Shown here piece after piece: positions 26,809 to 35,291 of a stretch of DNA of 64,000 nt (its first letter is position 1; each line of letters starts with the position of its first letter). The DNA lies in assembly GCF_000471965.1 (NCBI RefSeq), contig NC_022550.1, positions 1-64,000 of the forward strand. Direction: 5' to 3'. This DNA is from Blattabacterium sp. (Nauphoeta cinerea) (GTDB taxonomy: Bacteria; Bacteroidota; Bacteroidia; Flavobacteriales; Blattabacteriaceae). Under the pieces are notes generated by a model, which was not told where the DNA came from, ran no database searches, and worked only from the letters and a program-made list of their open reading frames with translations. Position numbers and translations under genes: made by a program.

Positions 26809-28107
26809 ATGCAGTTAAGAGAAAAAATAACTTCTTTCTTAATTAAGAAATTTACTTATGCAAAAAAAGATGACACTTATATGTCGTTTTTGCAACGAAA
26901 ACATTCTGATTTTTTCTGTAAAAAAGGATTTCCTTCTTTTATCAAGAAAAAATGGAAAAATACAAATATTGATTCAATTCTTAAACAGGATTATAATCTT
27001 CTTTCAGAAGAAGAAAAAATAAAAAATATAGAATATCAAAAAATAAGAAAATTAACTTTTCTTAAAAATGAAGATTCCCTTATTTTAGTTTTTATAGACG
27101 GGAAATATAATCCTTATCTTTCTTATGATGCGGGAAATATTATTTTATCAAATATAGTATCACTAAAAGAAAATAAAATTAAAGATTATTATGATCGACT
27201 ATCATATCAATATGATGCGTTCTATACTTTGAATACTATTTTGTCAATAGACGGAGCATATATTTATATTCCTAATAATGTTATTTTAGAAAATCCTATA
27301 GAAATATTACATATTTCTACAGGAATTGAATCTAAAATTATGTTGAATAACAGAAATTTGATTGTGGTGGGAGAGCATTCCTATGTTAAAATTATAGAAC
27401 ATTTTAAATGTTTAAAGAAGCATTTTGTTTTTGTAAATTCAGTTAGTGAAATTTATGCGATGAACCATAGTGTCATTGAGTACTATAAAGTGCAAAATGA
27501 TTTAGAAGAAACTTCTATAATAGATAATACATTTTTAAAACAAAATAAAAACAGTAAATGCACTGTTTATACTTTTTCTTTTCAAGGAAATTATATAAGA
27601 AATAATTTAAAATTTTATTCTAATGGTAAAAAAACTTATTCTTATTTATACGGCATTTCTCTTTTATCGGGAAAACAATTTGTGGATCACAATACTCTAA
27701 TCAATCATTTATGTTCAAATGCTTATAGTTTTCAATTGTATAAAAATATTTTATGTGAAAAATCGGAAGGAATTTTTAATGGAAGAATAATTGTGAATAA
27801 ATTTATAAAAGAAATAAATTCTTTTCAAAAAAATCATAATATTGTTCTTTCTGATGAAGCATGTATACATGCTAAGCCTCAATTAGAAATTTATTCTGAA
27901 CATGTGAAATGTTCTCATGGGTGTACCGTCGGTAATATTCAGGAAGATGAATTATTTTATCTTCAATCAAGAGGAATTCCTGAAAAAAAAGCTAAAATGT
28001 TATTATTATTATCATTTTTAGGGGAAATGTTGGTTCCTATTCGGATTTTGGAATTAAAAAAATTTATACATATAAAAATAAAGGAAAAATTAGATAAACA
28101 TTTATAA
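26809..28107 (+). CDS. sufD: Fe-S cluster assembly protein SufD
   Basis: SufD is the SufB paralogue in the SufBC2D complex. The 432-residue protein has the N-terminal helical part with WKNTNID and a beta-helix core. The C-terminal motif SDEACIHAKPQLEIYSEHVK is followed by CSHGCTVGNI and LQSRGIPE. The conserved His in KCSHG corresponds to the functional His360 of E. coli SufD. It sits between sufC and sufS as in other flavobacteria. Confidence 0.94.
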   Translation: MQLREKITSFLIKKFTYAKKDDTYMSFLQRKHSDFFCKKGFPSFIKKKWKNTNIDSILKQDYNLLSEEEKIKNIEYQKIRKLTFLKNEDSLILVFIDGKYNPYLSYDAGNIILSNIVSLKENKIKDYYDRLSYQYDAFYTLNTILSIDGAYIYIPNNVILENPIEILHISTGIESKIMLNNRNLIVVGEHSYVKIIEHFKCLKKHFVFVNSVSEIYAMNHSVIEYYKVQNDLEETSIIDNTFLKQNKNSKCTVYTFSFQGNYIRNNLKFYSNGKKTYSYLYGISLLSGKQFVDHNTLINHLCSNAYSFQLYKNILCEKSEGIFNGRIIVNKFIKEINSFQKNHNIVLSDEACIHAKPQLEIYSEHVKCSHGCTVGNIQEDELFYLQSRGIPEKKAKMLLLLSFLGEMLVPIRILELKKFIHIKIKEKLDKHL

Positions 28108-28112
28108 AAAAT

Positions 28113-29348
28113 ATGTTTTCAGAAAAAGAAATACAAGAAATAAGAAATCAATTTCCTATTTTAAAAGAAAAAATATATTCTAATCCTTTAATTTATATGG
28201 ATAATGCGGCAACTACTCAAAAACCTTTAAAAGTTATTCAAGCATCCCAAAATTATTATTCGACCATGAACTCTAATGTTCATAGAGGACTGCATTATCT
28301 TAGTCATAAAGCGACTTTATATGTAGAAAATGTAAGAAAAAAGATTCAAAAATTTATTCATGCAAAATATTCTTCTGAAATTATATTTACAAAAGGTACT
28401 ACAGAGTCTATTAATTTAGTGGCATCTAGTATGGATGCTTTCATAAAAAAAGGAGATGAAATTATTATTTCTTGTATAGAACATCATTCAAATTTTGTAC
28501 CATGGCAGATTCTTTGCCAAAAAAAAGGAGCTATTTTAAAAATGATATCCATTTATGAAAATGGTTTTTTAAAATTGAAAGATTTTGAGTTTCTTCTTTC
28601 AGAAAGAACAAAAATAGTATCTATTAGTCATATATCTAATGTTTTAGGGATTATTAATCCTGTTAAATATATTATTAAAAAGGCTCATAAATATGGAGCT
28701 TTAGTTTTAATTGATGGAGCTCAAGTCCCATCTAATTTAGATTTAGATGTACAAGATTTAAATGTTGATTTTTACGTTTTTTCTGCTCATAAAATGTATG
28801 GGCCTACTGGTATTGGTATATTATATGGAAAAAATAAAATATTGGAAAAGTTGCATCCTTATCAATTCGGGGGGGAAATGATTAAAAATGTAAGTTTGAA
28901 TCAAACAACTTATTCAGGTCTCCCATTTAAATTTGAAGCTGGAACCCCAAACATAGAAGGAATTATTGTGTGGGGATTTGCTATAGATTTTATAAAAGAA
29001 ATAGGAATATCAAATATTCAATCGTACAAAAAAAAACTTTTGATGTATGCTGTAAAATGTTTAAGATCAATAAATGGAATTCAATTATATGGAACTCCCA
29101 ATGATATTTCTGAAAAGTCTGGTATTATTTCGTTTAATTTAAATGAGTTACATTGTTTTGATGTAGGTAGTGTTTTAGATCGTTTAGGAATTGCGGTAAG
29201 AACAGGGCATTTATGTGCACAACCTCTTATGAATTTTTTTAAAGTTTCAGGTATGATTCGTATTAGTTTTTCTGTATATAATACTTTTAAAGAAATAGAT
29301 TGTTTATTTGAAAGTATTTTAAAAGCAAAAAAAATATTATTAAAATAA
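28113..29348 (+). CDS. sufS: Cysteine desulfurase SufS
   Basis: SufS is the PLP-dependent enzyme that takes sulfur from cysteine for Fe-S assembly. The 411-residue protein begins with the helix IQEIRNQFPIL and the segment YMDNAATTQKP near residue 28. The PLP lysine is in SAHKMYGPTGIGILYG near 226, and the catalytic Cys is in RTGHLCAQPLMNFF near 363-376. All active-site elements are present. No sufE or sufU follows: the next gene is rplU after 22 bases. The sulfur-transfer partner must therefore be elsewhere or absent. Confidence 0.95.
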   Translation: MFSEKEIQEIRNQFPILKEKIYSNPLIYMDNAATTQKPLKVIQASQNYYSTMNSNVHRGLHYLSHKATLYVENVRKKIQKFIHAKYSSEIIFTKGTTESINLVASSMDAFIKKGDEIIISCIEHHSNFVPWQILCQKKGAILKMISIYENGFLKLKDFEFLLSERTKIVSISHISNVLGIINPVKYIIKKAHKYGALVLIDGAQVPSNLDLDVQDLNVDFYVFSAHKMYGPTGIGILYGKNKILEKLHPYQFGGEMIKNVSLNQTTYSGLPFKFEAGTPNIEGIIVWGFAIDFIKEIGISNIQSYKKKLLMYAVKCLRSINGIQLYGTPNDISEKSGIISFNLNELHCFDVGSVLDRLGIAVRTGHLCAQPLMNFFKVSGMIRISFSVYNTFKEIDCLFESILKAKKILLK

Positions 29349-29370
29349 AAAAATATTAAAGCTATTTGTA

Positions 29371-29688
29371 ATGTATGCTATTGTTAATATAAAAGATAAA
29401 CAATTTAAAATTGTTGAAAATGAATATATATATGTACCCCATATTGAAGCTAATATAGGAGAAAAAATATTGTTAAATCAGATTTTTTTGTTTTATAAAG
29501 AAGGAAGACTTATTTTAGGAAATCCTTTTATAGAAAAAATCAGTGTTAAAATAGAAATTTTACAACATATAAAAGGAAAAAAAATTATTATTTTTAAGAA
29601 AAAAAGAAGAAAAGGGTATAAAGTTAAAAATGGATTTAGGCCTTTATTTTCAAAAATAAAAATAATTTCTTTTTTAAAAAATTCATAA
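29371..29688 (+). CDS. rplU: 50S ribosomal protein L21
   Basis: L21 binds 23S rRNA in the large subunit. The 105-residue protein begins MYAIVNIKDKQFKIVENEYI, the typical L21 opening. It has the KKKRRKGYKVKNGFRP segment near residues 71-86, matching the conserved KRRKxYRRxxGHRQ region. The usual His-Arg of that motif reads Phe-Arg, a small divergence typical of reduced genomes. It precedes rpmA by 12 bases, the standard rplU-rpmA pairing. Confidence 0.94.
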   Translation: MYAIVNIKDKQFKIVENEYIYVPHIEANIGEKILLNQIFLFYKEGRLILGNPFIEKISVKIEILQHIKGKKIIIFKKKRRKGYKVKNGFRPLFSKIKIISFLKNS

Positions 29689-29700
29689 AAAAAACAAGAT

Positions 29701-29946
29701 ATGGCTCATAAAAAAGGTTCTGGAAGTTCTAGAAATGGAAGAGATTCAGCAGGAAGAAGATTAGGAATTAAAATATATGGAAATCAGTATGTAAATTCTG
29801 GTAATATCATAATTCGTCAGAGAGGAACAAAACATCATCCTGGAAGAAATGTAGGAATAGGAAAAGATCATACTTTATATGCTATAAAAAATGGTTATGT
29901 TTCTTTTAAAAAAGTAAAAAAAATAAATCGATTGTTTCTATTATAG
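29701..29946 (+). CDS. rpmA: 50S ribosomal protein L27
   Basis: L27 reaches the peptidyl transferase centre with its N-terminal tail. The 81-residue protein begins [20 protein letters not shown], with family motif [20 protein letters not shown] at about residues 40-59. The N-terminus is already in the mature form, with no cleavable leader of the Firmicutes type. It ends the long plus-strand run and is followed by tRNA-Arg after seven bases. Confidence 0.96.
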   Translation: MAHKKGSGSSRNGRDSAGRRLGIKIYGNQYVNSGNIIIRQRGTKHHPGRNVGIGKDHTLYAIKNGYVSFKKVKKINRLFLL

Positions 29947-29953
29947 ATCATAA

Positions 29954-30028
29954 GACTGGGTAGTTCAAATAGGATAGAACAACAGTTTCCTAAACTGTAA
30001 GTTGTGGGTTCGAATCCCCCCCCGGTTA
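29954..30028 (+). tRNA. tRNA-Arg (anticodon CCT)
   Basis: A full cloverleaf folds by eye: acceptor GACTGGG with CCCGGTT, D-arm GTTC/GAAC, anticodon stem ACAGT/ACTGT with loop TTCCTAA, and T-loop TTCGAAT. The anticodon CCT reads AGG. The T-stem has one U-C mismatch and CCA is not encoded. It starts seven bases after rpmA. Confidence 0.92.
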
Positions 30029-30044
30029 CTCAAGAAATAAAAAA

Positions 30045-30118
30045 TGGTCCCAGCTGGACTTGAACCAGCGACTCCCTGATTATGAGTCAGGTGCTCTAAC
30101 CAACTGAGCTATGGGACC
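30045..30118 (-). tRNA. tRNA with anticodon CAT, probably tRNA-Ile2 (lysidine type)
   Basis: The acceptor stem GGTCCCA/TGGGACC is a perfect 7 bp. The anticodon stem is CCTGA/TCAGG with loop CTCATAA, and the T-arm is CTGG TTCAAGT CCAG-like. CCA is not encoded. CAT could be Met or Ile2. The T-arm region closely matches what I recall of E. coli tRNA-Ile2, and C4-G69 with C5-G68 fit TilS recognition, so Ile2 is favoured. Elongator Met remains possible. Confidence 0.85.
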
Positions 30119-30224
30119 CAAATATAAAGTAGTGCAATTTTACAACATTATTTTTCCTATTACAAGCTTTTTGAAAATTTTTTTCGTTTTTTATCTCTAT
30201 TCGCAAAAAAAAAGTGACGAAATT

Positions 30225-30527
30225 ATGAAAGATTTGATTAGAAATGAGAGATTATCTTCAATATTTTTTATAGAAATAGCAGAAATCTTGAATCAAGAAA
30301 TTTTTTATAGTGAAAGCAAGAATAAATTTTTAGTGACTTTAATTAGAATATGTATGAGCCCTGATATGAACTTAATAAAAGGATATGTTAGCATTTATCC
30401 TTTTTTGGATAAAAAAACATTAGAATTTATTCGTTTTCAATCTAGATTTTATAGAAAATTACTTTCTAAGAGATTGAGATATCGTGTGAAAAAAATTCCC
30501 AAATTAGATTTTTATGCATCTGTATAA
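30225..30527 (+). CDS. rbfA: Ribosome-binding factor A
   Basis: RbfA is a KH-like 30S maturation factor. The 100-residue protein starts MKDLIRNERLSSIFFIEIAE. It continues with the core LVTLIRICMSPDMNLIKGYV and ends RKLLSKRLRYRVKKIPKLDFY, which matches the conserved R..l...l.lr..P.l.F tail. The open frame extends upstream to an ATG at 30111. That would overlap the minus-strand tRNA and add 38 unrelated residues, so the internal ATG is chosen. The protein is shorter than E. coli RbfA (133 residues) but keeps the whole core. Confidence 0.88.
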   Translation: MKDLIRNERLSSIFFIEIAEILNQEIFYSESKNKFLVTLIRICMSPDMNLIKGYVSIYPFLDKKTLEFIRFQSRFYRKLLSKRLRYRVKKIPKLDFYASV

Positions 30528-30547
30528 AATTTTTTAATTTCAAGTTT

Positions 30548-31735
30548 TTGAATACTTATTTTTATATATCTATACGTTATTTTTTTTCTAAAAAAAAAAC
30601 AAATCTTGTTAATATCATTGTTTTTTTATCAATTTTATCTATTGGGGTTTCTGCATTCTCTTTATCTACAATTTTATTTGTTTTCTCTGGATTAGAAAAT
30701 TTAAATGAAAAATTTCATCAAACTCATTATCCTGATATAACTATTTCTTGTTTCAATGAAAAAGATTTTTTTATTAATGATAGTATTATTAAAAAAATAG
30801 AACCTATACAAGAAATTATGGCTTTCTCTAAGACCATAGAAAAAAAAGTTTTTTTACATTATAATAATCATGAATATTTTGTCCTTTTAAAAGGGGTGGA
30901 TGTAGGATATGAAAAAGTAATGAAAAAATTTATAAAAAAAAATTTAAAAAATAATAAGTTTGATTATTTAAATGTATATATAGGGTGGTCTTATATATTG
31001 GATCCCCTGTTATTATATCACATAATAAATACGCCTTTACAGATACTTTTTTTTGATTCTAAAAAAGATGAAAAAAATACTTTATTTTTTATGAAAAAAA
31101 AAGTTTGTGTGAAAGGAATTTTTCATTTTAGCCCTAAAATGGACATAAAATATTTATTTTGTGATTTATATGAACTACAGAATGTAATAAAAAAAAAAGG
31201 GTTTCAAACCTTAGAAATTAAGGTTTATGATCAAGTAAACATAGATAATTTAAAAAATATTTTAATGAAAAAACTCGGTTCAAAATTTAATATAATAACA
31301 CGTGTAGAAAGAGAAAAAAGTTTTCATAAAGTTCTGAACACAGAAAAAATATTTATATATTTTTTGTTTATTTTAATAACATTAATCACTGGATTTAATT
31401 TATTTAGTGCTATTTATATTTTACAACTAGATAAATTAAAAGAAATTTTTACATTATGGAGTATGGGCTTTTCTTTATATAGAATCAAGATGATATTTTT
31501 TTATATAGGATTTATGATTACTACTTTTGGTTGTTTAAGTGGTTTATTTATATCTTATATTATTTCTTTGATACAAGAAAAATATAAAATATTTAAAATA
31601 GAAAAAAAAATACCTTTTCCTGTTAAAATTACAATAGAAGATTCTTATATGGTTGTATGTGTGATTTTAATAATAGGATCAATTATATCTTTTTATTCTT
31701 TAAAAAGAATTAATAATATGATTTATTACAAATAA
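30548..31735 (+). CDS. FtsX-like ABC transporter permease (LolC/LolE type)
   Basis: The 395-residue protein has the LolC/E topology. One N-terminal membrane helix follows YFYISIRYFFSKKKTN (about residues 4-19). Then come a periplasmic domain of about 230 residues and three C-terminal helices starting near KIFIYFLFILITLITGFNLF. The segment SMGFSLYRIKMIFFYIGF matches the FtsX-domain region that contacts the ATPase. It probably releases lipoproteins from the inner membrane, consistent with lgt and lnt. Its ATPase is not adjacent. The start is a TTG. The end overlaps rnz by ten bases. Confidence 0.82.
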   Translation: MNTYFYISIRYFFSKKKTNLVNIIVFLSILSIGVSAFSLSTILFVFSGLENLNEKFHQTHYPDITISCFNEKDFFINDSIIKKIEPIQEIMAFSKTIEKKVFLHYNNHEYFVLLKGVDVGYEKVMKKFIKKNLKNNKFDYLNVYIGWSYILDPLLLYHIINTPLQILFFDSKKDEKNTLFFMKKKVCVKGIFHFSPKMDIKYLFCDLYELQNVIKKKGFQTLEIKVYDQVNIDNLKNILMKKLGSKFNIITRVEREKSFHKVLNTEKIFIYFLFILITLITGFNLFSAIYILQLDKLKEIFTLWSMGFSLYRIKMIFFYIGFMITTFGCLSGLFISYIISLIQEKYKIFKIEKKIPFPVKITIEDSYMVVCVILIIGSIISFYSLKRINNMIYYK

Positions 31736-32646
31736 TATGTTTTTAGAGCTTCGGATGCTTCTACGTTAGAAAATATCTCTTTTGCTTCTTTTTCAAATTC
31801 TTTAATATTAGGAAATCTATTTGAATAATGTCCCAATAATAATTTTTTGACTTTAGCTTTTTTAGCTATATGTGCGGCCTGATTTGCTGTAGAATGTCCT
31901 GTGTGAATAGCTCTATTTTCTTCCGTTTTTAGAAATGTGGATTCATGATATAATAAGTCTACATATTTTATATGCTCAACTATAGGTAAGTAAAAAGAAG
32001 TGTCTGAACAAAAAGCATAAGATAATATTTTAGGAGGATCAAATGTTAATTTTTTATTAGGAATAATTTGACCATCATTAGTTTTAAAATCTTTTCCTAA
32101 TTTTAAGTTCTGATAGTTTACGATTTTAATATCGGGTATTTTTTTAATTTCTTCCATATTTAATTTTCTGTTGCTAGGTTTCTCTCTAAAAAGAAATCCA
32201 TTTGCATAAATTCTGTGTTTTAATGGGATGGAAAAAATTTCTATTTTATCGTTTTCCATGATTTTTTCCAATTTTTGTGATGATAATTCTATATAATTTA
32301 TGCAATATTTAAGTCTGGTATAAGACCATTTAAAATGAACATTTATGATTTCTTTTAATCCTTTTGGAGCGTAAATATTTACTGATTTTTCTCTCCCTAA
32401 TAGGTGAAAAGTAGATAATAATCCAATCAATCCAAAAAAATGATCTCCATGTAAATGAGATATGAATATGTGTATTATTTTATTAAATTTTATTTTTGTT
32501 TTTCTTAATTGAACTTGTGTCCCCTCACCACAATCAATAAGAAAGGAAAAACCTTTCATTTCCAATATTTGAGCAGTGGGATGGAACTTGTTTGTAGGGA
32601 TGGAAGAATGACATCCTAAAATAGTTAATGAAGACTTTTTCATCAT
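31726..32646 (-). CDS. rnz: Ribonuclease Z
   Basis: RNase Z trims tRNA 3' trailers, which matters here because the tRNA-Arg and tRNA-Ile2-like genes lack encoded CCA. The 306-residue metallo-beta-lactamase-fold protein has the zinc motif FISHLHGDHFFG (HxHxDH) near residue 62. It has DCGEGTQVQLRK near 38-49, FCSDTSFY near 213-220, and the C-terminal HTGHSTANQAAHIAKKAKVK and LLLGHYSNRF with the last metal-binding His residues. All are family features. It is convergent with the LolC/E-like gene. Confidence 0.94.
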   Translation of the reverse strand: MMKKSSLTILGCHSSIPTNKFHPTAQILEMKGFSFLIDCGEGTQVQLRKTKIKFNKIIHIFISHLHGDHFFGLIGLLSTFHLLGREKSVNIYAPKGLKEIINVHFKWSYTRLKYCINYIELSSQKLEKIMENDKIEIFSIPLKHRIYANGFLFREKPSNRKLNMEEIKKIPDIKIVNYQNLKLGKDFKTNDGQIIPNKKLTFDPPKILSYAFCSDTSFYLPIVEHIKYVDLLYHESTFLKTEENRAIHTGHSTANQAAHIAKKAKVKKLLLGHYSNRFPNIKEFEKEAKEIFSNVEASEALKTYYL

Positions 32647-32704
32647 GAAAAATTTTAAATGAATTTTCTAATTCATGTGTATAGTCAGTTTTTATAAAAA
32701 AAAT

Positions 32705-33517
32705 TTAATTTTTTATGCTTTCTCTTTTTTTCTTTAAAAGAAAAATACTCCCACTCATTACTATAATAAAAGATATTATTAATATTAATCCAAAATTTAT
32801 ATCCAAACTGATCTTTTTAGGTACTATAAAATTTTTATTTTTCATAAATAAAAACATAGTGAATATAGCAAAAGCATTATTAAAAATATGTAATAATATA
32901 CAGTCGATAATAGAAGAAGTTATAAAATAAATGAATCCTATAAAACTTCCAATAAGAATGCCTCCTACAAATTGCCATGGATTCATATGAGTCAATCCAA
33001 ATAAAAATGAAGAAAATAAAATAGCTTTAATAGGGTGTATTTTATTTTTTAACATACCATTTAAAATAATACCTCTAAAAAGTACTTCTTCACATATAGG
33101 TGCTAATAATACTGTAGTAGAAAAAAAAGGAATTGTATTTTTAATTTCTTCTTTTAGAAATTCTTCAATTTCTTTATACATATTTCCTAATATTGGCCCT
33201 TCTTTTGGGACTAGTGAAGATATGTATTCATTGATAATGATCATACAAAACATCATACAAAAAATAATAAAATAAATATACCATGGAGATAAGTTCATAG
33301 ATAAGTCTATAGTGATACTTTTTTTTTGTGCTTGATGAGATATGAAAAGAAATAAAAAAATAAAAGGAAGAGTATATGATATTGAAAATATCATGCTTTC
33401 AGGTAAATCAATATAAATCAATAATTTTCTAAGAATTATATTGAAAAAATTTAAAGCAATAAATCCTATTATTAATAAAATTGATTCTATATAATTTATT
33501 TTAAAATAATTCTTCAT
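32705..33517 (-). CDS. CPBP (CAAX/Abi) family intramembrane metalloprotease
   Basis: The 270-residue protein has about eight membrane spans and the three CPBP motifs. These are APICEEVLFRGIIL (EExxxR, about residues 140-153), FGLTHMNPWQFVGG (about 174) and LLHIFNNAFAIF (about 208). These residues form the metal site of this glutamic/metal-dependent intramembrane protease fold. The substrate is unknown. Bacteroidota carry several such genes, and its survival in a reduced genome suggests some selected role. It is divergent from the M14 peptidase gene across 177 bp. Confidence 0.85.
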   Translation of the reverse strand: MKNYFKINYIESILLIIGFIALNFFNIILRKLLIYIDLPESMIFSISYTLPFIFLFLFISHQAQKKSITIDLSMNLSPWYIYFIIFCMMFCMIIINEYISSLVPKEGPILGNMYKEIEEFLKEEIKNTIPFFSTTVLLAPICEEVLFRGIILNGMLKNKIHPIKAILFSSFLFGLTHMNPWQFVGGILIGSFIGFIYFITSSIIDCILLHIFNNAFAIFTMFLFMKNKNFIVPKKISLDINFGLILIISFIIVMSGSIFLLKKKRESIKN

Positions 33518-33626
33518 AATGAATATTAAAAATTATTCTTTTTATATAATTCTGTTTTTTTTATTTCATTTTATATTATGAAAATATTTTAATTTAGTAA
33601 AAGTTCGTTTTCTTTCTTGTTAAAAG

Positions 33627-33645
33627 ATAACAACAATTTTGTTAT
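33627..33645. promoter_or_regulatory. 7-bp inverted repeat in a divergent spacer
   Basis: ATAACAA and TTGTTAT flank a five-base spacer, in the 177-bp gap between the divergent CPBP and M14 peptidase genes. It has the form of a small operator or hairpin, but in DNA this AT-rich a 7-bp palindrome can arise by chance. No other signal is seen in the gap. Confidence 0.25.
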
Positions 33646-33694
33646 TAATCATAATCATGAATGGGGGAATTATTTAAAATAAATCAAGGTTATT

Positions 33695-34867
33695 ATGTCG
33701 TTTTTTGATATTATATCTATGTTCCATAATTATGAATCTTTTAAAGATAGCAGTATTCATTGTTCAAAAATTTTCAGATATTCTGATTTATTACAAATCA
33801 TGAATAAGTATAAAGATATATGCTCTATCATTCCTATAGGATTATCTATAGAAAAAAGAAAAATTTTTAAAATTAAATGGGGGATAGGAAAAATAAAAAT
33901 ATTCATTTGGTCTCAAATGCATGGAAATGAAACCACTGGAACAAAATCCATGTTTGATATTTTTCATTTTTTTTTAAAAGAAAAAAATTGTGAATTAGTC
34001 CAATTTTTTAAAAAAAATTTAACTATTCTATTTATTCCAATGTTAAATCCTGATGGATCTGAAATATTTAGAAGAAGAAATGCTATAAATATAGACTTAA
34101 ATAGAGATGCTATTCGTTTACAATCTCCAGAAATACAAATTTTATTCAAAGAAATAGGAAAAAGTAAACCTAATATTTTATTTAATTTACATGATCAAAG
34201 AAGTATTTATAATGTTGATCATAAAAATTTTAATCCTGCCATTTTATCTTTTTTATCTCCTTCTATATCCTTGAAAAACAATACTTATTCTATAAGTAAA
34301 AAAAAATCTATGGGTGTTATAAGTTTTATTGTAAAAGAACTTCATAAAATTTTACCTCATATTGGATCAATAGGAAGATTTTCTGACAAATTATATCCTA
34401 CAGCAACTGGGGATCGTTTACAAAAATTAGGTTATCCTTGTATTTTAGTAGAATCAGGAAATTATCCAAAAGATTTTCAAAAAAAAATTATTAGAAAATA
34501 TAGTGTATTATCTATTCTTGCCGGAATTTATTTCATTTCTTATAATAAAGGGGAAAATCTTGAAGAATATTATAAATCTTATTTATCAATTCCAGAAAAT
34601 AAAAATGTTTTATTGGATAAAATATATAGAAAAGTAGAAATCAAAAAAAACAAAAATGAATTTTTAGTAGATATAGGATTAATGAACTTTGAAAAGTTTG
34701 ATTTAATGAAAAAAAATCTTTACACTTTAACCAAAGTAGTAGATATAGGAGATTTATCAAATTTTTTTGCCTATGAAGAATCTATCGTGACAGGTAAAAA
34801 ATTTTATGGGGAAAAGGGAGAAAGTTTTCCTGAAATTGGAACTATAGAAAGTTTTAAAATTTTGTAA
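33695..34867 (+). CDS. M14 family zinc carboxypeptidase-like protein
   Basis: The 390-residue protein has no clear signal peptide, which suggests a cytoplasmic location. The M14 zinc-binding HxxE is in WSQMHGNETTGTKS near residue 76. NPDGSEIFRRRNAINIDLNR lies near 114 and the third ligand His in LFNLHDQRS near 167. The likely catalytic Glu is in ILVESGNYP near 250-258. All key positions look intact. Close relatives occur in flavobacteria, where they are annotated only as M14 peptidases; the substrate is unknown. The C-terminal 100 residues belong to no domain I recognise. Confidence 0.85.
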   Translation: MSFFDIISMFHNYESFKDSSIHCSKIFRYSDLLQIMNKYKDICSIIPIGLSIEKRKIFKIKWGIGKIKIFIWSQMHGNETTGTKSMFDIFHFFLKEKNCELVQFFKKNLTILFIPMLNPDGSEIFRRRNAINIDLNRDAIRLQSPEIQILFKEIGKSKPNILFNLHDQRSIYNVDHKNFNPAILSFLSPSISLKNNTYSISKKKSMGVISFIVKELHKILPHIGSIGRFSDKLYPTATGDRLQKLGYPCILVESGNYPKDFQKKIIRKYSVLSILAGIYFISYNKGENLEEYYKSYLSIPENKNVLLDKIYRKVEIKKNKNEFLVDIGLMNFEKFDLMKKNLYTLTKVVDIGDLSNFFAYEESIVTGKKFYGEKGESFPEIGTIESFKIL

Positions 34868-34873
34868 TCCATT

Positions 34874-35023
34874 TTACTTTTTAAAATTATAAACGGAAAG
34901 TCTTTTTCTTCCTTTTTTTCTTCTTCTGGATATAATTATGCGACCTGTTTTTGTATTCATTCGTTTCATGAATCCATGAACATTAACTTTTTTTCTATTT
35001 GAAGGTTGATAAGTTCTTTTCAT
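34874..35023 (-). CDS. rpmH: 50S ribosomal protein L34
   Basis: This 49-residue protein reads [20 protein letters not shown], and later [20 protein letters not shown], ending LSVYNFKK before a TAA. That matches L34 along its whole length (MKRTyQPs..kr...HGFr.RM.t..Gr..l..RR.kGR..L). It is short enough to be missed by gene finders with a 60-codon cutoff. Its ATG overlaps the stop of the upstream small membrane-protein gene as ATGA, so translation may be coupled. The usual rnpA and dnaA neighbours are absent. Confidence 0.95.
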   Translation of the reverse strand: MKRTYQPSNRKKVNVHGFMKRMNTKTGRIIISRRRKKGRKRLSVYNFKK

Positions 35024-35202
35024 AGTTTGAAACTGTTTGTTTTTTTTATATTATAAAAATATTTTACGTCTTTTTTTTCTACTATTTTTTTCTTTTTTAT
35101 ATTCAATAATCTTTTATGAGAGGTATAGGAAAAAAAAAGTAATATTAAAATACCAATGATAAAACCTGTAAAGAAAAAAATCATACGTCTTGAAAAATTC
35201 AT
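35020..35202 (-). CDS. Small single-span membrane protein of unknown function
   Basis: The product has about 60 residues. It opens [20 protein letters not shown], a positively charged tip and one hydrophobic helix. A lysine-rich, presumably cytoplasmic tail follows. An ATG seven codons upstream (35223) is also in frame. The start near 35202 gives the more natural charged N-terminus. The four-base overlap with rpmH argues that it is a real translated gene. Flavobacteria may have a longer membrane-anchored protein next to rpmH, of which this could be a remnant, but I cannot confirm that. Confidence 0.55.
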   Translation of the reverse strand: MNFSRRMIFFFTGFIIGILILLFFSYTSHKRLLNIKKKKIVEKKDVKYFYNIKKTNSFKL

Positions 35203-35291
35203 GATAGAAAGAATAAGAATCACACCGTCTATAGTATAAATTACATAAAGTTTTTATTTTTCTTTTAAAGAATTCTAATATATATTGTTAT

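Noticed and set aside
30111..30224. Longer N-terminus for rbfA
   Set aside because: It would overlap the minus-strand tRNA and adds 38 residues unlike RbfA; the ATG at 30225 gives the conserved start.
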